Part shown: positions 34,299 through 45,860 of the stretch, in pieces
How positions within the stretch are numbered: the first letter of the stretch is position 1
Layout: each line of letters opens with the position of its first letter
Source: Apis mellifera
Lineage: Eukaryota > Arthropoda > Insecta > Hymenoptera > Apidae
Assembly (NCBI RefSeq): GCF_003254395.2
Contig: NC_037650.1
Location: 8,866,071-8,930,070, forward strand
Direction of reading: 5' to 3'
Length of the DNA stretch: 64,000 bases
Made by a program: the position numbers and the translations under genes
The notes under the pieces: generated by a model
What the model saw: the letters and a program-made list of their open reading frames with translations, nothing else
What the model was told of the DNA's origin: nothing
Databases searched by the model: none

Positions 34299-35293
34299 TC
34301 AAGTTTTTGGATTCGTAAAAGTTCGATAATGTTTGGATCAGACCTGTTGATTCTTTCTCGAGTCGAGAGATTTAGAATTCAATCAGACTTGTTTGAAATT
34401 CTGAACAAAAATCTGTGATTTTTGAAACTTTTTTGGATTATAATAAAATTAAAAAATATTCAATTATTCTACGGAACATTTAAAGATACTTATGTTAATT
34501 GAAGTAAATATGAATGATTCATCGTTTTCTTTTCGTTATATCTCAAGTATTTTAACCAAGCAGACATTAAAACGAATAATGTGAGAGCTTGCAACAATTT
34601 CTCGCTCCGAACGGATGACGATTTATCTTTCACGTGAAACTTTCGTGACTTTAATGAACCACTCGACTCAATGACACGATTCGAATCAATATTTCCACCC
34701 GCTTATCGCGTCCACTGTTTAACCATTAACTTCACGCGATTTCTCGAACCGCGTTGTTTTAATCGATGTTGGTGATTAATGGTTTTTCATCGATCCTCGA
34801 TTTTTCGCGCGATGAATCGAGGAATGCACAAATTTAATGCATATTACGATCGTTTATTAAAATTAAATATCGAAATTAAGTTAATTCGCATTATATGAAT
34901 CATTCTTGATATTATTCTTTTATCAAAAGATTTTTTTTAAGTTTAAATAAAATTTAAACTTTTATTTTCTATTTAATTTTTAAATCGTTTAAAAATTCCA
35001 AAATCTTAACAGATCTTATAATTAAAAAGAAAAAATAAGAAAAATTGATCAGAAGGAATTGTATCTTTCTATAAACAAGATAATTAAATAATCAGGTATT
35101 CTGTATTATTTCTTCATTTTAACTTTCACGGTCGTTGTCGCTTTTCGCTCCAATTAATCTCTTCTCTTTTAAACCGATTAATAAAGTGTAAAAATTCACA
35201 CCAAATGATCTATTCATGTGTGCATCATGGCTTTCTCATGTGTAATTAAACGTGTTATGAATACACATATGTTCACATAACGATTCTTATACT
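34299..35293. other. mixed stretch, nothing identified
   Basis: The block at 34590-34830 is CpG-richer. The rest is A/T-rich. No frame is of interest. Confidence 0.45.
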
Positions 35294-35325
35294 ATCTTTT
35301 CTTTTCTTTTCTTTTCTTTTTTTTT
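35294..35325. repeat. (CTTTT)n microsatellite
   Basis: Five TTTTC units then a T run. Confidence 0.92.
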
Positions 35326-36429
35326 CATCTAATTAAATTTACTTCACTTGTTGATTAAATTCGTGAAATTGTCACATCTTGAATCTATATTTATTCTACG
35401 TTCATAAAATTACGATTATACGATTAAATAAGTCTCCAATATTTAATAATAAAAATTATAAATTTTTTTCCATGACGTCAAATATTTTTGTTGCGAGAAA
35501 TTTATAAAAATTTACTTTTCAATTGTCATCGGATATATAATCTGACAGAGATTGTTAATCGCCAGTTCTTTCATTTAATAATTTTATCTGGTAAATATAA
35601 TAGGTAATAAATTCAAAATAAAAATTATAAGAAAGAAAAAAGGATCTACTAATTTACAACTTTCATCCATATGTTAATCCATGTTAATACCATCGAGAAT
35701 ATTATCGTCGTAAAAGTGTCATTTCTCTACGTGTAAATTCTATTTAATCATTTTTCAACGTATCTGATGGCATTGCTCGGCGAAAAGAATCTTGTTTATT
35801 CAGATAAAGTCGTCTAGCCAAAGAGACTTTCAAGTTGGAATAAGTATTGAAACAAGTTTATGAAAAAATGATAAGACACGTTTAGCCATTAGTCTGCTAC
35901 ATTCGTTAAAGGGTTATCGTGACGACTGTCACTTTCTTTGCGGTTTGAACTAGTTTCAATTCAGAAAAAGACACGTTAAAATTCAACGCGGTGCAATAGA
36001 ACGTCACACATGCGGCAATTCACCTTTTCTGCTCTCTCGCGAATAATTTATTTCAATTAAAAAAAATTATTTCTTCCACGTTTTTAAAATAATGACAAAA
36101 TTTTTAAAAATAGTTCATCTTTAAATTGCGATTCTCCATCTTTATCTTTCGGATCGAAAGTTGTATTAAGTTTATTCTTCTACGCCACAATATAGAAACA
36201 GAAGCAAACAAATTCCTCCCATACCGAACTCCCACGCTCGATTCTTTTCGTTCCATTCGTTCACAGATCGTGTAGATGCATTAAAAAAAAAAAAAAAAAA
36301 AAAATCAGTCAACAAGATCAAACAAACGAGATCAGAATTTTAATTCAAAAGTTTCGACTTACCCTCCGCTCACACGTAATATAATACAAAAATCTTCTTC
36401 TTCTTCTTAATTGATCGATCAGTTTCTAT
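35326..36429. other. A/T-rich stretch with poly-A and CRE-like site
   Basis: An exact TGACGTCA is at 35473-35480. A run of 22 A is at 36283-36304 and (CTT)n at 36393-36408. The poly-A is not preceded by anything resembling a retrocopy. Confidence 0.45.
36283..36304. repeat. poly-A run of 22
   Basis: The longest A homopolymer in the window. Confidence 0.95.
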
Positions 36430-37736
36430 CCGAAATTTTAAGTAATATTATTATGCAGATAAATTTATAAAAATATCCAAATAAAATTGACTTCACTTTT
36501 AAATTTTATATCTTTTCAATATCTTTAAAAAATTTTTCACAAATTCCAATGGATTTCCATTTCCAAATGGATCACATTTATTTTATATTTCACAATTCTT
36601 CTTGTGAAATTCTAAGTAATATTATTATGCATATAAATTTATATAAGTGTCCAGATAGTATCCCTTTAAAATTTAAAATTCACTTTCCAATCTTTAAAAA
36701 ATTTTCCACAATCCAAATGGATCACATTTATTCTATATTTCACAATTCTTCTTGTGAAATTCTAAGTAATATTATTATCCAGATACAGAAATTTATATAA
36801 GTATCTCTTTAAAATTTAAAATTGACTTCACTTTTAAATTTTATATCTTTCCAAAATTTTATATCTTTAAAAAATTTTTCACAATCCAAATGGATCACAT
36901 TTATTTTATATTTCACAATTCTTCTTGTGAAATTCTAAGTAATATTATTATGCATATAAATTTATATAAGTGTCCAGATAGTATCCCTTTAAAATTTAAA
37001 ATTCACTTTCCAATCTTTAAAAAATTTTCCACAATCCAAATGGATCACATTTATTCTATATTTCACAATTCTTCTTGTGAAATTCTAAGTAATATTATTA
37101 TCCAGATACAGAAATTTATATAAGTATCTCTTTAAAATTTAAAATTGACTTCACTTTTAAATTTTATATCTTTCCAAAATTTTATATCTTTAAAAAATTT
37201 TTCACAATCCAAATGGACCACATTTATTTTATATTTCACAATTCTTCTTGTGAAATTCTAAGTAATATTATTATCTAGATAAATTTATATAAGTTTCCAG
37301 ATAGTATCCCTTTAAAATTTAAAATTCACTTTCCAATCTTTAAAAAATTTTTCACAATCCAAATGGATCACATTTATTTTATATTTCACAATTCTTCTTG
37401 TGAAATTCTAAATAATATCATTATCTAGATAAATTTATATAAGTGTCCAGTATTCTTTCAAAATTTAAAATTGATTTCATTTTTAAATTTTATGTCTTTT
37501 CAAAATTTTATATCTTTAAAAAATTTTTCACAGTCCAAATGAATCACATTAAATATTTTATACTTCACAATTCTCTTTGTGAAATTCTAAGTAATATTAT
37601 TATTCAGATAAATTTATATAAGTATCCAGATAATATCCCTTTAAAATTTAAAATTCACTTTCCAATCTTTAAAAAATTTTCTACAATCCAAATGGATCAT
37701 ATTTATTCTATATTTCACAATTCCTCTTGTGAAAGA
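36430..37736. repeat. alternating 150/173-base dimer array (323-base higher-order unit)
   Basis: The landmark CAAATGG (CAAATGA in one) recurs at 36564, 36714, 36887, 37037, 37210, 37360, 37536 and 37689, giving spacings of 150, 173, 150, 173, 150, 176 and 153. The first two full dimers (36564-36886 and 36887-37209) appear identical over all 323 bases by direct reading. Later ones are diverged, and a partial unit precedes the first. Each monomer contains TTTCACAA-six bases-TTGTGAAA or a near variant. The 77-codon frame repeated in the first two dimers is a result of this identity, not evidence of a protein. Confidence 0.95.
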
Positions 37737-38859
37737 AGATATACAATATACAATCAAGGATAGATTTCATTTAACAAATACTTTGGGCGGAGAGTTAAAC
37801 TACAAATCATTATAAACAAATTCCTTCCTCGTGAAATGAGTAGTACAATCACACTCAACAATAGAATCGTACGTGCCTTTACAATAACAGATGCTAACTG
37901 AAAGCAATTCGTTGAAAATCTACTCCGAAAGTGTGATATCTCAGCATAAACGCGATACTCTTCATCCGATCCGGGAACCGTGCTCATCCATTTCTCCAGT
38001 TTCAATCGTTCTTCTACGTTGACGTAACACGCCCACGCGAGGCCCGTAAACGGTTCGATTATTCGTTGGACGAAGACGATAGAGATGCGTTTAATTCACG
38101 AGGCACAGTGATGTTGCACCGCCGTTTGATCGATCACGATTACGATACCTGCGATCCCTGTTGCGACAGCTTTATTTGCATACACGTCTCTCTCTAATAG
38201 GGCAAGGAGTCGAGACAGGATTAATTAACCGTGTTTCTCTTCGACACGTGATGTGTTTTCTTCGTTTGTTAAGGATCGTTCGATCATCGATCGGTTATTC
38301 GATCCTTGATTATCGATCGGTTATGGCGTTTTTTTTTTTGTACGAGGATAACGCGACGAGTGTTTCTTGGATTCGTTTGAATAATCGATTGATATGCATA
38401 ATAGGTAATAGATTGCGTGGGTGTGATGTGGTTTGCGTAAGAAAAATGTATAAGTGAATTAAGATTGTGATCACATTTTGATTAATAAGTATTGATAAAT
38501 GTTGAATGTATAAACATTTAGAATTGGTAAAATTGTATCGGTGAGAATGACGTTGTGTGAAACTGACAATAAGGTAATCTCGATTCAATAATGAACAGTG
38601 ATAAATTTCTTGAGATTTCTTGGGATAATTGGTTAATTTGTATGTGTATCCGAGAATTCAAGACTGGTAAGAATATTCTTCTTTTCCTCTTTCCACGGGA
38701 AATATGTATTCATATGCCTTTGAAATGAATAAAATGTTAAAAATAACAATTATCTTATATGTTCTCGAGTGAAACACGAAAAAAAAATATTCTTAAGTAT
38801 TATTCTTTTTGCTTCAACATCCCGATAATGAAGCATATAAATTTAATAATAATAATTTT
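37737..38859. other. GC-richer segment (37980-38420) then A/T-rich spacer
   Basis: At 38271-38324, AAGGATCG (38271-38278) and CGATCCTT (38300-38307) form an 8-bp inverted repeat, overlapping two direct copies of ATCGATCGGTTAT (about 38287 and 38312). Frames at 37754-38005 (minus) and 38161-38457 (plus) show no motif. Confidence 0.45.
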
Positions 38860-39410
38860 TCCTTTTTTTTTATTACAAAATATTATTTTATACCATTTCT
38901 TCGCTGCAGCAATCAATCACACGTAACGGAATATTATATATAATATTCTTCTCCATCTATTATGCATTATTGAAACTTTATTCCAGAAAATTTTCCCATC
39001 TAACTTTAATCGAGCTTTTATTATTAATATAATAAATTTTTCGTCACACGAAATGAACCCTGCTCCACCCCTCATCCCTATTAATTAACTAACTAATTAA
39101 TTAATTTCCAAATTTTCCGAATAACTTATTTATTCCTTTTTTTTTTATTATTACAAAATATTATTTTATACTATTTCTTCGCTATAGCAATCAATCACAC
39201 GTAACGGAATATTGTATACAATATTCTTTTCCATTATTATTATGGATTATTGAAACTTTATTCCAGAAAATTTTCCCATCTAACTTTAATCGAGCTTTTA
39301 TTATTAATATAATAAATTTTTCATCACACGAAATGAACCCTGCTTCACCCCTCATCCCTATTAATTAACTAACTAATTAATTAATTTCCAAATTTTCCGA
39401 ATAACTTAAT
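38860..39410. repeat. 278-base tandem duplication with conserved palindromes
   Basis: Two adjoining copies about 278 bases apart share nearly all of their length, from ATTACAAAATATTATTTTAT to AATTTTCCGAATAACTTA. Each carries an 8-base palindrome (GCTGCAGC at 38903-38910, GCTATAGC at 39181-39188) and a 20-base palindrome (38929-38948 and 39207-39226). Both palindromes differ between the copies by symmetric paired changes that keep them perfect. Another difference is ttCGtcacacg versus ttCAtcacacg. Confidence 0.95.
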
Positions 39411-40100
39411 TACTCCATGTAAAAATAATTTAAATTCCTCATCCACATCCTATTTCATTCGACCCTCCCCCAGTTTTGCTCCCCGTAAAACGGACAAGAA
39501 AACGATTAACTCGGGGAAAAAACAAGATTCTGGTGTTACACTCACGGTTATCTTGGTCGCCAAATGGGCGAATCGCCGCGTGTCCGGAATGTCGTGGAAA
39601 AAGCGGCGGACGTAGCCGATCCCTCCGAGGAACTCGCGTTTCACCGAGAGGGGAGGAATGCACTCGCTCGTGGCGCGGTTGATCTCGTTGCATTCGCGAT
39701 AAATAAACCGCTTATGCCGTAATCTAATCCCAGTCAGCCGAGTCCCGAGGTTTTCCATCTTCGCGTGTTCACGAGAAGATTGCCGTTTATAAGGAAGATA
39801 CCAACGATTGTCTTATCTCGCTTATTAAGTGAACGAGTTTTCGAAGAATTGGACGATACTTTTGCTCGAACTGATATTTTTAGATCTGTGAAATCATGCG
39901 AATGATGTGTATTGGACGGTTTTTTGCTACTAGATTTTATGGATTTTTAACAGTAGACTGATGTTTGAGTGAAAAAAATGTTCTTTTTTACTCGGAGGAG
40001 AAATTACAGCTCGATCCACCGTTTGGAGAATATATAACAAATTCGATTAGAAATAATAGATTTATTTTTCTCGCTCTTTCCCTACTTTTACTTTGACTTC
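39411..40100. other. CpG-dense segment 39440-39860 then A/T-rich spacer
   Basis: Overlapping frames of 68-102 codons on both strands at 39439-39758 reflect the CpG-rich composition. I find no family resemblance. Confidence 0.4.
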
Positions 40101-40126
40101 TTTCTCTCTCTCTCTCTCTCTCTCTC
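40101..40126. repeat. (CT)n microsatellite
   Basis: About 12 CT units. Confidence 0.92.
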
Positions 40127-42822
40127 CTGTCGATTGCCTCAGAATTTACCGCTTAGTTTTTTTGTTGGGTTGCGGTGAAGTTGTTACCTCACGATAGGAT
40201 TACGGCTTTGCGGATGAATTAAAAAAAAAGAAAGAGAGAGAGAAAAAAGAAACGATATCGTTGCAACAATCGTAGAATAATATTTAATAATATTCTTCTG
40301 CATAAACATTTCGATTTGAAATCGAAAGAGACTAAATCGTCAGATGGAAATTCGAAAGAGAAATATTAATTGTTTCGAATTGAGGAAAAGTGTACGTAAT
40401 TTCATATAAGGATAACGAATCTGACATAAATATCCATATCGAAAGATATAACAACAATTGTAACAATTGTAACAAAGCGACAAAGTTTGTTTCTCAACGT
40501 TTTTCGTTCCCTCTTCGTCAAATTATTCATAATTTCGCACGAGAAGGGGAGGAAGAGGGTTAATTGGAACGGAAGAACGCGTAATTTCGTCGAGTTATTG
40601 CGCGGGTAAATTTAAGCACACACGGTAGAGTCTCGAGACTTTCGATCTCGCCGCTTGAAATCGTGATATTGTTGCTCGTTTTACACAGGCGGATTGCTTT
40701 CCCGCGGCTACCTGTTCCCCACATTGCCGATTGGAATCCATCCAATTAAAGCAATACCCCGAGATATACGATTCCGATCCCGCGTAGGGGATATTATTTG
40801 AAATATTCACCCGATTTCGAACGGCTCGCGCGTCTACGTGTCTCTTCCTCGAAAGTGACGTGTATTTTCACATCGAAAGTGTATTCGAAAGGGATCGAAT
40901 AAAAAAAGAAAAAGAAATAAACGAGTCTCGATTTTTCGTCTCTCGATTAACTTATCGAGTTTCCATTAATTCTTTTTTCTTTTTAATTTAATTTTGAAAA
41001 ATTCCTTGGAATATTTTAAAAAAATTTTGAAAGAAATCTTGGTGTAAATTCTTTGTTTCGTTTTTTATTGAATTTATTTTTATAATCGATAATGCGATTG
41101 TACGTAATTTCTTGAACTATAGATTTTGATTTTATTTGGAGAAAAGATTATTTTGCGATTATTATCGATCTTTTTGTCCAAGCTAAAAGTAAATATTAAA
41201 ATATTAAAGTTAGAATAAGTAGATAAGTAGATCGATTAAATTAATTAATTGTGGAAAAAGAATATCTGATAAAATATCTCGGAAGCTATTTAAAAATCTG
41301 TAAGCTTATATCATAATTGGATACTATCTTTTTCCTAATCTATTGATTAAGATAAAAAGAAATTTAATCAAATCATTCCGATTAAATATCGAATCAATAT
41401 TACGTAGATATTGTCACGTGAACGCAAATATCCCAGCAATAGTTTCGCATTGTTAAGTTAAAGTTCACTTGAAGCGAGAAATGTTAAAGTTCGTTGATTC
41501 GAGGTTTGCCAAACTAATCGTGCAACTATATATTCGATGATTGTATTGTTGAACGGAATCTCTTGGCCAAGCAGAAGTAGATAATTGATGTTGACGCAGT
41601 GCGGCTTGTCTTATCACTCGCTTTTCCGTTTTATCATCGATTCACCGGCGAAAATCATGGCCGAAGCGTTTCGCGCGCGTTTTCACGTGCGAAAAATATT
41701 CGATACTCGATAAATATCGCGTTCAATTTAATTAACTTTGAACCCTCAAACTTTTCATTCTGCTTAAATTGTAATTTTTTTTTTTTTTTAATCTAAAAAT
41801 CCTTTCATTCACATCGTATTTGTAATTTGTAATTTTTGATAGTCAATAATTAAATTCCTTATTCCTAATTTTTTTTTAATAATACGATGAAATTGCAGCG
41901 TCGGTTTATAATTTTAAAGGAAGAATTAAAACGATGATAAAGGAAAAAGAGGTGCATAAAAAATAAATATATGGAAGAAACAATGGTAATATTGCAACGA
42001 TGTTAATTTGGAAGAAGGAAATTTATATGATTGTTTCGTTGTATTATAATTATTAACAAAGATTTTTCAAATTATTTTCAAACTCGAGAAAAACAATTTA
42101 CCTTTAATTATTGAATATAATTAAATATTAATATTATCGTTATATAATTATTATAGAAATAGAAGGATAACAAGATTATACTTATCTTTACACTTCGTTC
42201 ATTTCAATAATAGCTTATTTCAGTATACAACTAGTGCAATGGTGTACAACTCTGAATTCGTGACGTTAATTGAAATCAAGATATCACTCGTGTCGCGATA
42301 CAATCTCGTGCTTAATATCAACACGCGTCACCTGCAATAACGAAAAAAAAAAAGAAAAAAGAATAATCATATTACAATTCTGTAATATTTCGCGATATTT
42401 TTCGGAATTTGTTTTTATTTTTTATTATTGCAAATGCAATTACATCGATCGTAAATGTAAATCGAATCGCGATGTTAATTATTAAATGTAATAAAATCAT
42501 TCTCGAAGAATCGTTCCCATGATTCGCTCCATTTTTAATTTATGCTAATGCCGTTTTATAATTACTAGGTTAATATTTATACAGCAGCGTCATATATTGT
42601 TATTTGCATTTTACAGGGTCAGAACGTGATTAAGTATTTATCTTAATATATTTCACAAAATCTGTGCACAAAATTTTAGATCGAAAAATAGATAAATGGA
42701 ATGAATAGGATGATAATAATATTTTTCTCATTATTTTTCATAAAAAGAAAAAAAAATATGAAATTCTTTCAATGGAAAGAATAAATATATCGAATATATA
42801 TCTTATTATATAATTTATTCAA
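40127..42822. other. mixed stretch, mostly A/T-rich
   Basis: An A/G tract lies at 40219-40245. The GC-richer block at 40500-40860 has overlapping minus-strand frames without motifs. Short GC-richer sequence lies at 41590-41700, T runs at 41769-41781, and A/T-rich sequence follows to the end. No gene is seen. Confidence 0.45.
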
Positions 42823-42863
42823 AATTTATATTTATTAAATTTATATTTATAATTTATATTTAG
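42823..42863. repeat. 14-base A/T tandem triplet
   Basis: Three copies of a 14-base AATTTATATTTAT-like unit at 42823, 42837 and 42851. Confidence 0.75.
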
Positions 42864-43405
42864 AATTTTTAATAATCCTCTGCCAAGCAAGAAAGATGTT
42901 AATTGTTAATTGGACAGCGAAATACCATATTTTAATTTGTAAAATTCTATCGTTAATGAATATCATCAATTCTGTCTTATTTTTATTCATAATTATCCCC
43001 ATCGTTCTTCCAGTTCTTAAACATTAACAGATTGATTAACCGGGAATAAATTAATTACGTAATATTTTTTACAATTGTTTAAACACTTTCGAATTCTGCA
43101 ATCGGTTTAATCCACGTATTTTTACATTGCTCATCATGAAAATATGCCACTTAAGTGATAATTCTTATTAATAAATTATTTCATACGAATACTGTATGTA
43201 TAAATTTAAAAAAATTTAATAAATAATAAAAAAAAATACGATGATACGATACTCGACAATTATTATAGAACGTAATTTAACAAATATTATTATCGCCATC
43301 ACGAATATTATCGTTCCACTTTATTACGCAAGACAATCAAGGCATATTACACGCTCAATCACATCCAACTATTACCCATCATTATTCCTTAACAGCGTAT
43401 TGATT
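42864..43405. other. A/T-rich spacer, nothing identified
   Basis: A 63-codon plus-strand frame (43241-43432) is I/N/R-rich and unconvincing. Confidence 0.45.
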
Positions 43406-43553
43406 CGAAAGTTTATGTCGATTTTTCCGTAAACATTAATCCAACTCGATTAAATTTCAATGCCTTTGGTTAATCAACTGTTTATCAACCTAATTATATT
43501 AATTGGAAAGTTTATGTCGATTTTCACGTAAATCCAATTTGATTAAATTTTAA
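43406..43553. repeat. direct repeat of about 50 bases, 99 apart
   Basis: AAAGTTTATGTCGATTTT is followed in both copies (43407 and 43506) by a CGTAAA word, an ATCCAA word and GATTAAATTT. The copies diverge by a small indel. Confidence 0.85.
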
Positions 43554-44480
43554 TAAATATCTTTCACGATTTTTTTTTTTTCATTATCACAGGATCTTTG
43601 AAAAGGAAATTGATCATCAAAATTGAACTTTTCATCTTTTAAAGAACTACAGAACCAAACAAACAGTTCTATACATCAACTTTTCCATAAACGTAATAGA
43701 AATATTCTTTCCATTCGATTCTAAATAAAATTTCCAATTTTGCAAACTCATTTTCGACCATTTTTCTCCATTCTTGCTTCGTGGTTACTGGCAAAATACC
43801 GAGCAATTCGTTCCGTAATGCAGGATAACGGTGCATACATCCACCGAACAGGTGGTCAGATTGAGCATAACGGCGTATCACGGTGCAGAGCTGGACGATT
43901 CGATGCGGGGGAAACATGGCGATAAATCATCTCACGGTGTCGCATTGTATATTTTACTCATATAATATACTCGTTCCTAATATTCTAGCCCTGTCAAATG
44001 AGATTAATTAGTTTCCTGGTAGGTGGTGAAGGTCAAGGCCGAATGTGACTCGAGAGGTTGGCCAGAGATCAATTTGCCCGCGTGGAAGCCGGGATTACGG
44101 TCTTAATTCCGTTTCGAATTGCCTCTGATTCTCGAACCCGTGTCTCTGAACACCTTTGGATCGATAGAAACACGATGCACATTTTAATGGACCGCCAAAT
44201 CTGTTGCGATTGAGATCGGTCCACTGCTGATTAGATTGATTGGGGGTGATGATTTCGATCCTGAATGTTAATCGTCTTTCGTCCGTTTTGTGAGATTGTT
44301 GGATACGATTGGAAAATTGAACGAGTAAATATTTCGAGGCGAAGCATTTTGAGAGTTCGATTCTCGATAAAAAAGGATTATAATTTTCGTTATTTTTTTA
44401 GTATTATTTTTTTGTCAATCCGTCTGTATATTTTTAAATAGATCGACACTCGATCTTTATAATTGAAATTTTTATCATTG
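43554..44480. other. GC-richer segment 43730-44300
   Basis: CpG-containing sequence with an 82-codon minus-strand frame (43669-43917) and a 61-codon plus-strand frame overlapping it; neither is recognisable. GAGAGTTCGATTCTCG at 44351-44366 looks like a T-arm, but no tRNA can be built around it. Confidence 0.4.
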
Positions 44481-44530
44481 CACGAAGAAAAAGAAATATT
44501 TTCAGAGAAAAAAATATTTCGAAATTCGTG
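44481..44530. other. two-stem hairpin, 16 bp
   Basis: GAAATATTTT (44493-44502) pairs perfectly with AAAATATTTC (44511-44520) around an 8-base loop. CACGAA (44481-44486) pairs with TTCGTG (44525-44530), separated by an asymmetric internal loop. Confidence 0.45.
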
Positions 44531-45014
44531 TTGCGAATTGGAATACTTTACATCTCGAGTGAAACTCGAGCATCGTGATGTACTTCTTTTTCCAAATGTA
44601 TGCAGGGTGTGTACTTGAACTCTCAAATTTCACTTGTGGATACCATTGTACCGAGAAGTGTACTTGTTACGAACCACTTGGTTTTATTGAGCTTGCGGAG
44701 AAATTCGGCGAGTTTTCACGCATGAAATACGTGGTGTTTGTGCTTTGAAAATACTATACTCCCCGTATACAAATATAACACATAGATTCGAAACTTATAA
44801 ATTTCGAATGGAAATTAATTACAATAATGATACTCCTCGTTTTGGTAATAAAAATTTAAGCAAATTTGCATCGATCGAGAGTAATTTTCGAAACGGTTCG
44901 CACAAAAGAACAATCACGATTCAACCAATTCTAATTAAAATTGGATTGAAAACGAATTGATATAATAATTATCACACCGACAAAATGAATTGCACACAGT
45001 TTAAAAGTTTTTCG

Positions 45015-45018
<4 letters not shown>
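44531..45018. other. A/T-rich spacer
   Basis: No repeat or coding candidate beyond short chance frames. Confidence 0.45.

Positions 45019-45081
<63 letters not shown>
45019..45081. repeat. (AT)31 microsatellite
   Basis: The longest pure dinucleotide run in the window, 63 bases, fully self-complementary and prone to cruciform formation and length change. Confidence 0.97.
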
Positions 45082-45082
<1 letters not shown>

Positions 45083-45699
45083 CAAACAAAGAGTATGCAG
45101 AAACTTTTTCTCCCAATAAAATCACAATGCAAAAACCTCCTCCCATATTGCGTACTAGAACTCTAAGCAAACCTATCAGCCTCGCATCCATTCATCCCGA
45201 CAAACTCACCACTCCTCCTCCTCCAACACACAACTCTCTTCCGCACAATAGATCTCGGCAGAATCGACGATATTCCCAATAAACCCATTCCAATAAACAA
45301 CAGGGAGAAAAAGAAAAAAAGAGAGAGAGAGAAAGAGAAAGAATAAAAAAAAAAAAAAGAAGAAAATCCCTAGAGGAGAAGCACAGTTCATCCATTCGTA
45401 CGTCTCTCGTAACGAAGCAGCTCGGTCAGAAATTCCTCTTTGAACCTGGCTTGCTGGCCGGGAATCGTAGCAACTTCCTGTTCCGCTCGTGTAAGGACGA
45501 TGATCGGAGGCCGCCGTTTTTCGCAATGCACGCCGCCGGTCCTTTGAAACGATGCGGAGCTCCACTCCTCTCCCACGTCCCAGTTTTCTGGCTGATATCC
45601 AAAAAGCCTATCCCTTTCGCTAACTTTACTCCCACCACGGTGGCGCCCTCTCTCCCCCCCTCCTTCTGTTTTTCCCCGGTGGTGGCTCGTTCGTGACAT
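45082..45699. other. GC-richer segment with purine tract
   Basis: An A/G tract at 45301-45364 separates GC-richer halves. Several overlapping minus-strand frames (45206-45699) and one plus-strand frame are open because of the composition. None has a domain I know. Confidence 0.4.
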
Positions 45700-45860
45700 C
45701 GAGTGGGCGGATTTATATCCGGCAGAGAGAATGCCTATTCCCTCTCTCTCTCTCTCTTTCTCTCGTTCTGTGCCGTGGAGTCCGCGTTCTAGTTGTTTGT
45801 TCTGACGTTTCCCCAGACAGAGGTTTCTCGATTCAGACTTCTCTACCCCCGTGATGGTAG
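45700..45860 (+). promoter_or_regulatory. possible core promoter / 5' UTR region
   Basis: In the middle of the CpG-dense island, TTTATATCC at about 45711-45719 is a TATA-like box. About 30 bases on lies a CT tract (45741-45766), a common feature of insect 5' ends. GTTTCCCCAG near 45808-45817 is an acceptor-like site, and an ATG lies at 45851-45853 (or 45854-45856) opening a 78-codon frame without motifs. The arrangement fits a promoter but could be coincidence. Confidence 0.18.
45741..45766. repeat. (CT)n tract
   Basis: About nine CT units and an imperfect continuation. Confidence 0.9.

Noticed and set aside
36283..36304. Poly-A run as the tail of a retrocopy
   Set aside because: The upstream sequence is ordinary A/T-rich DNA with no coding remnant, polyadenylation signal or matching target-site duplication.
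36549..37123. Identical 77-residue frame occurring twice
   Set aside because: The identity is explained by the two identical 323-base dimers. The dimer length is not a multiple of three, and diverged dimers do not preserve the frame.
28735..37736. Regularly spaced repeats considered as CRISPR arrays
   Set aside because: Units are continuous tandem copies without unique spacers, are far longer than CRISPR repeats, and sit in eukaryote-like DNA with no cas genes.
44351..44366. tRNA T-arm-like GAGAGTTCGATTCTCG
   Set aside because: No acceptor, D-arm or anticodon stem can be assembled upstream at proper spacing, and the T stem itself pairs poorly.
45206..45699. Overlapping minus-strand frames of 70-119 codons
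   Set aside because: Three frames are open at once across a GC-rich block and a purine tract that encodes a run of F. This is composition, not coding.
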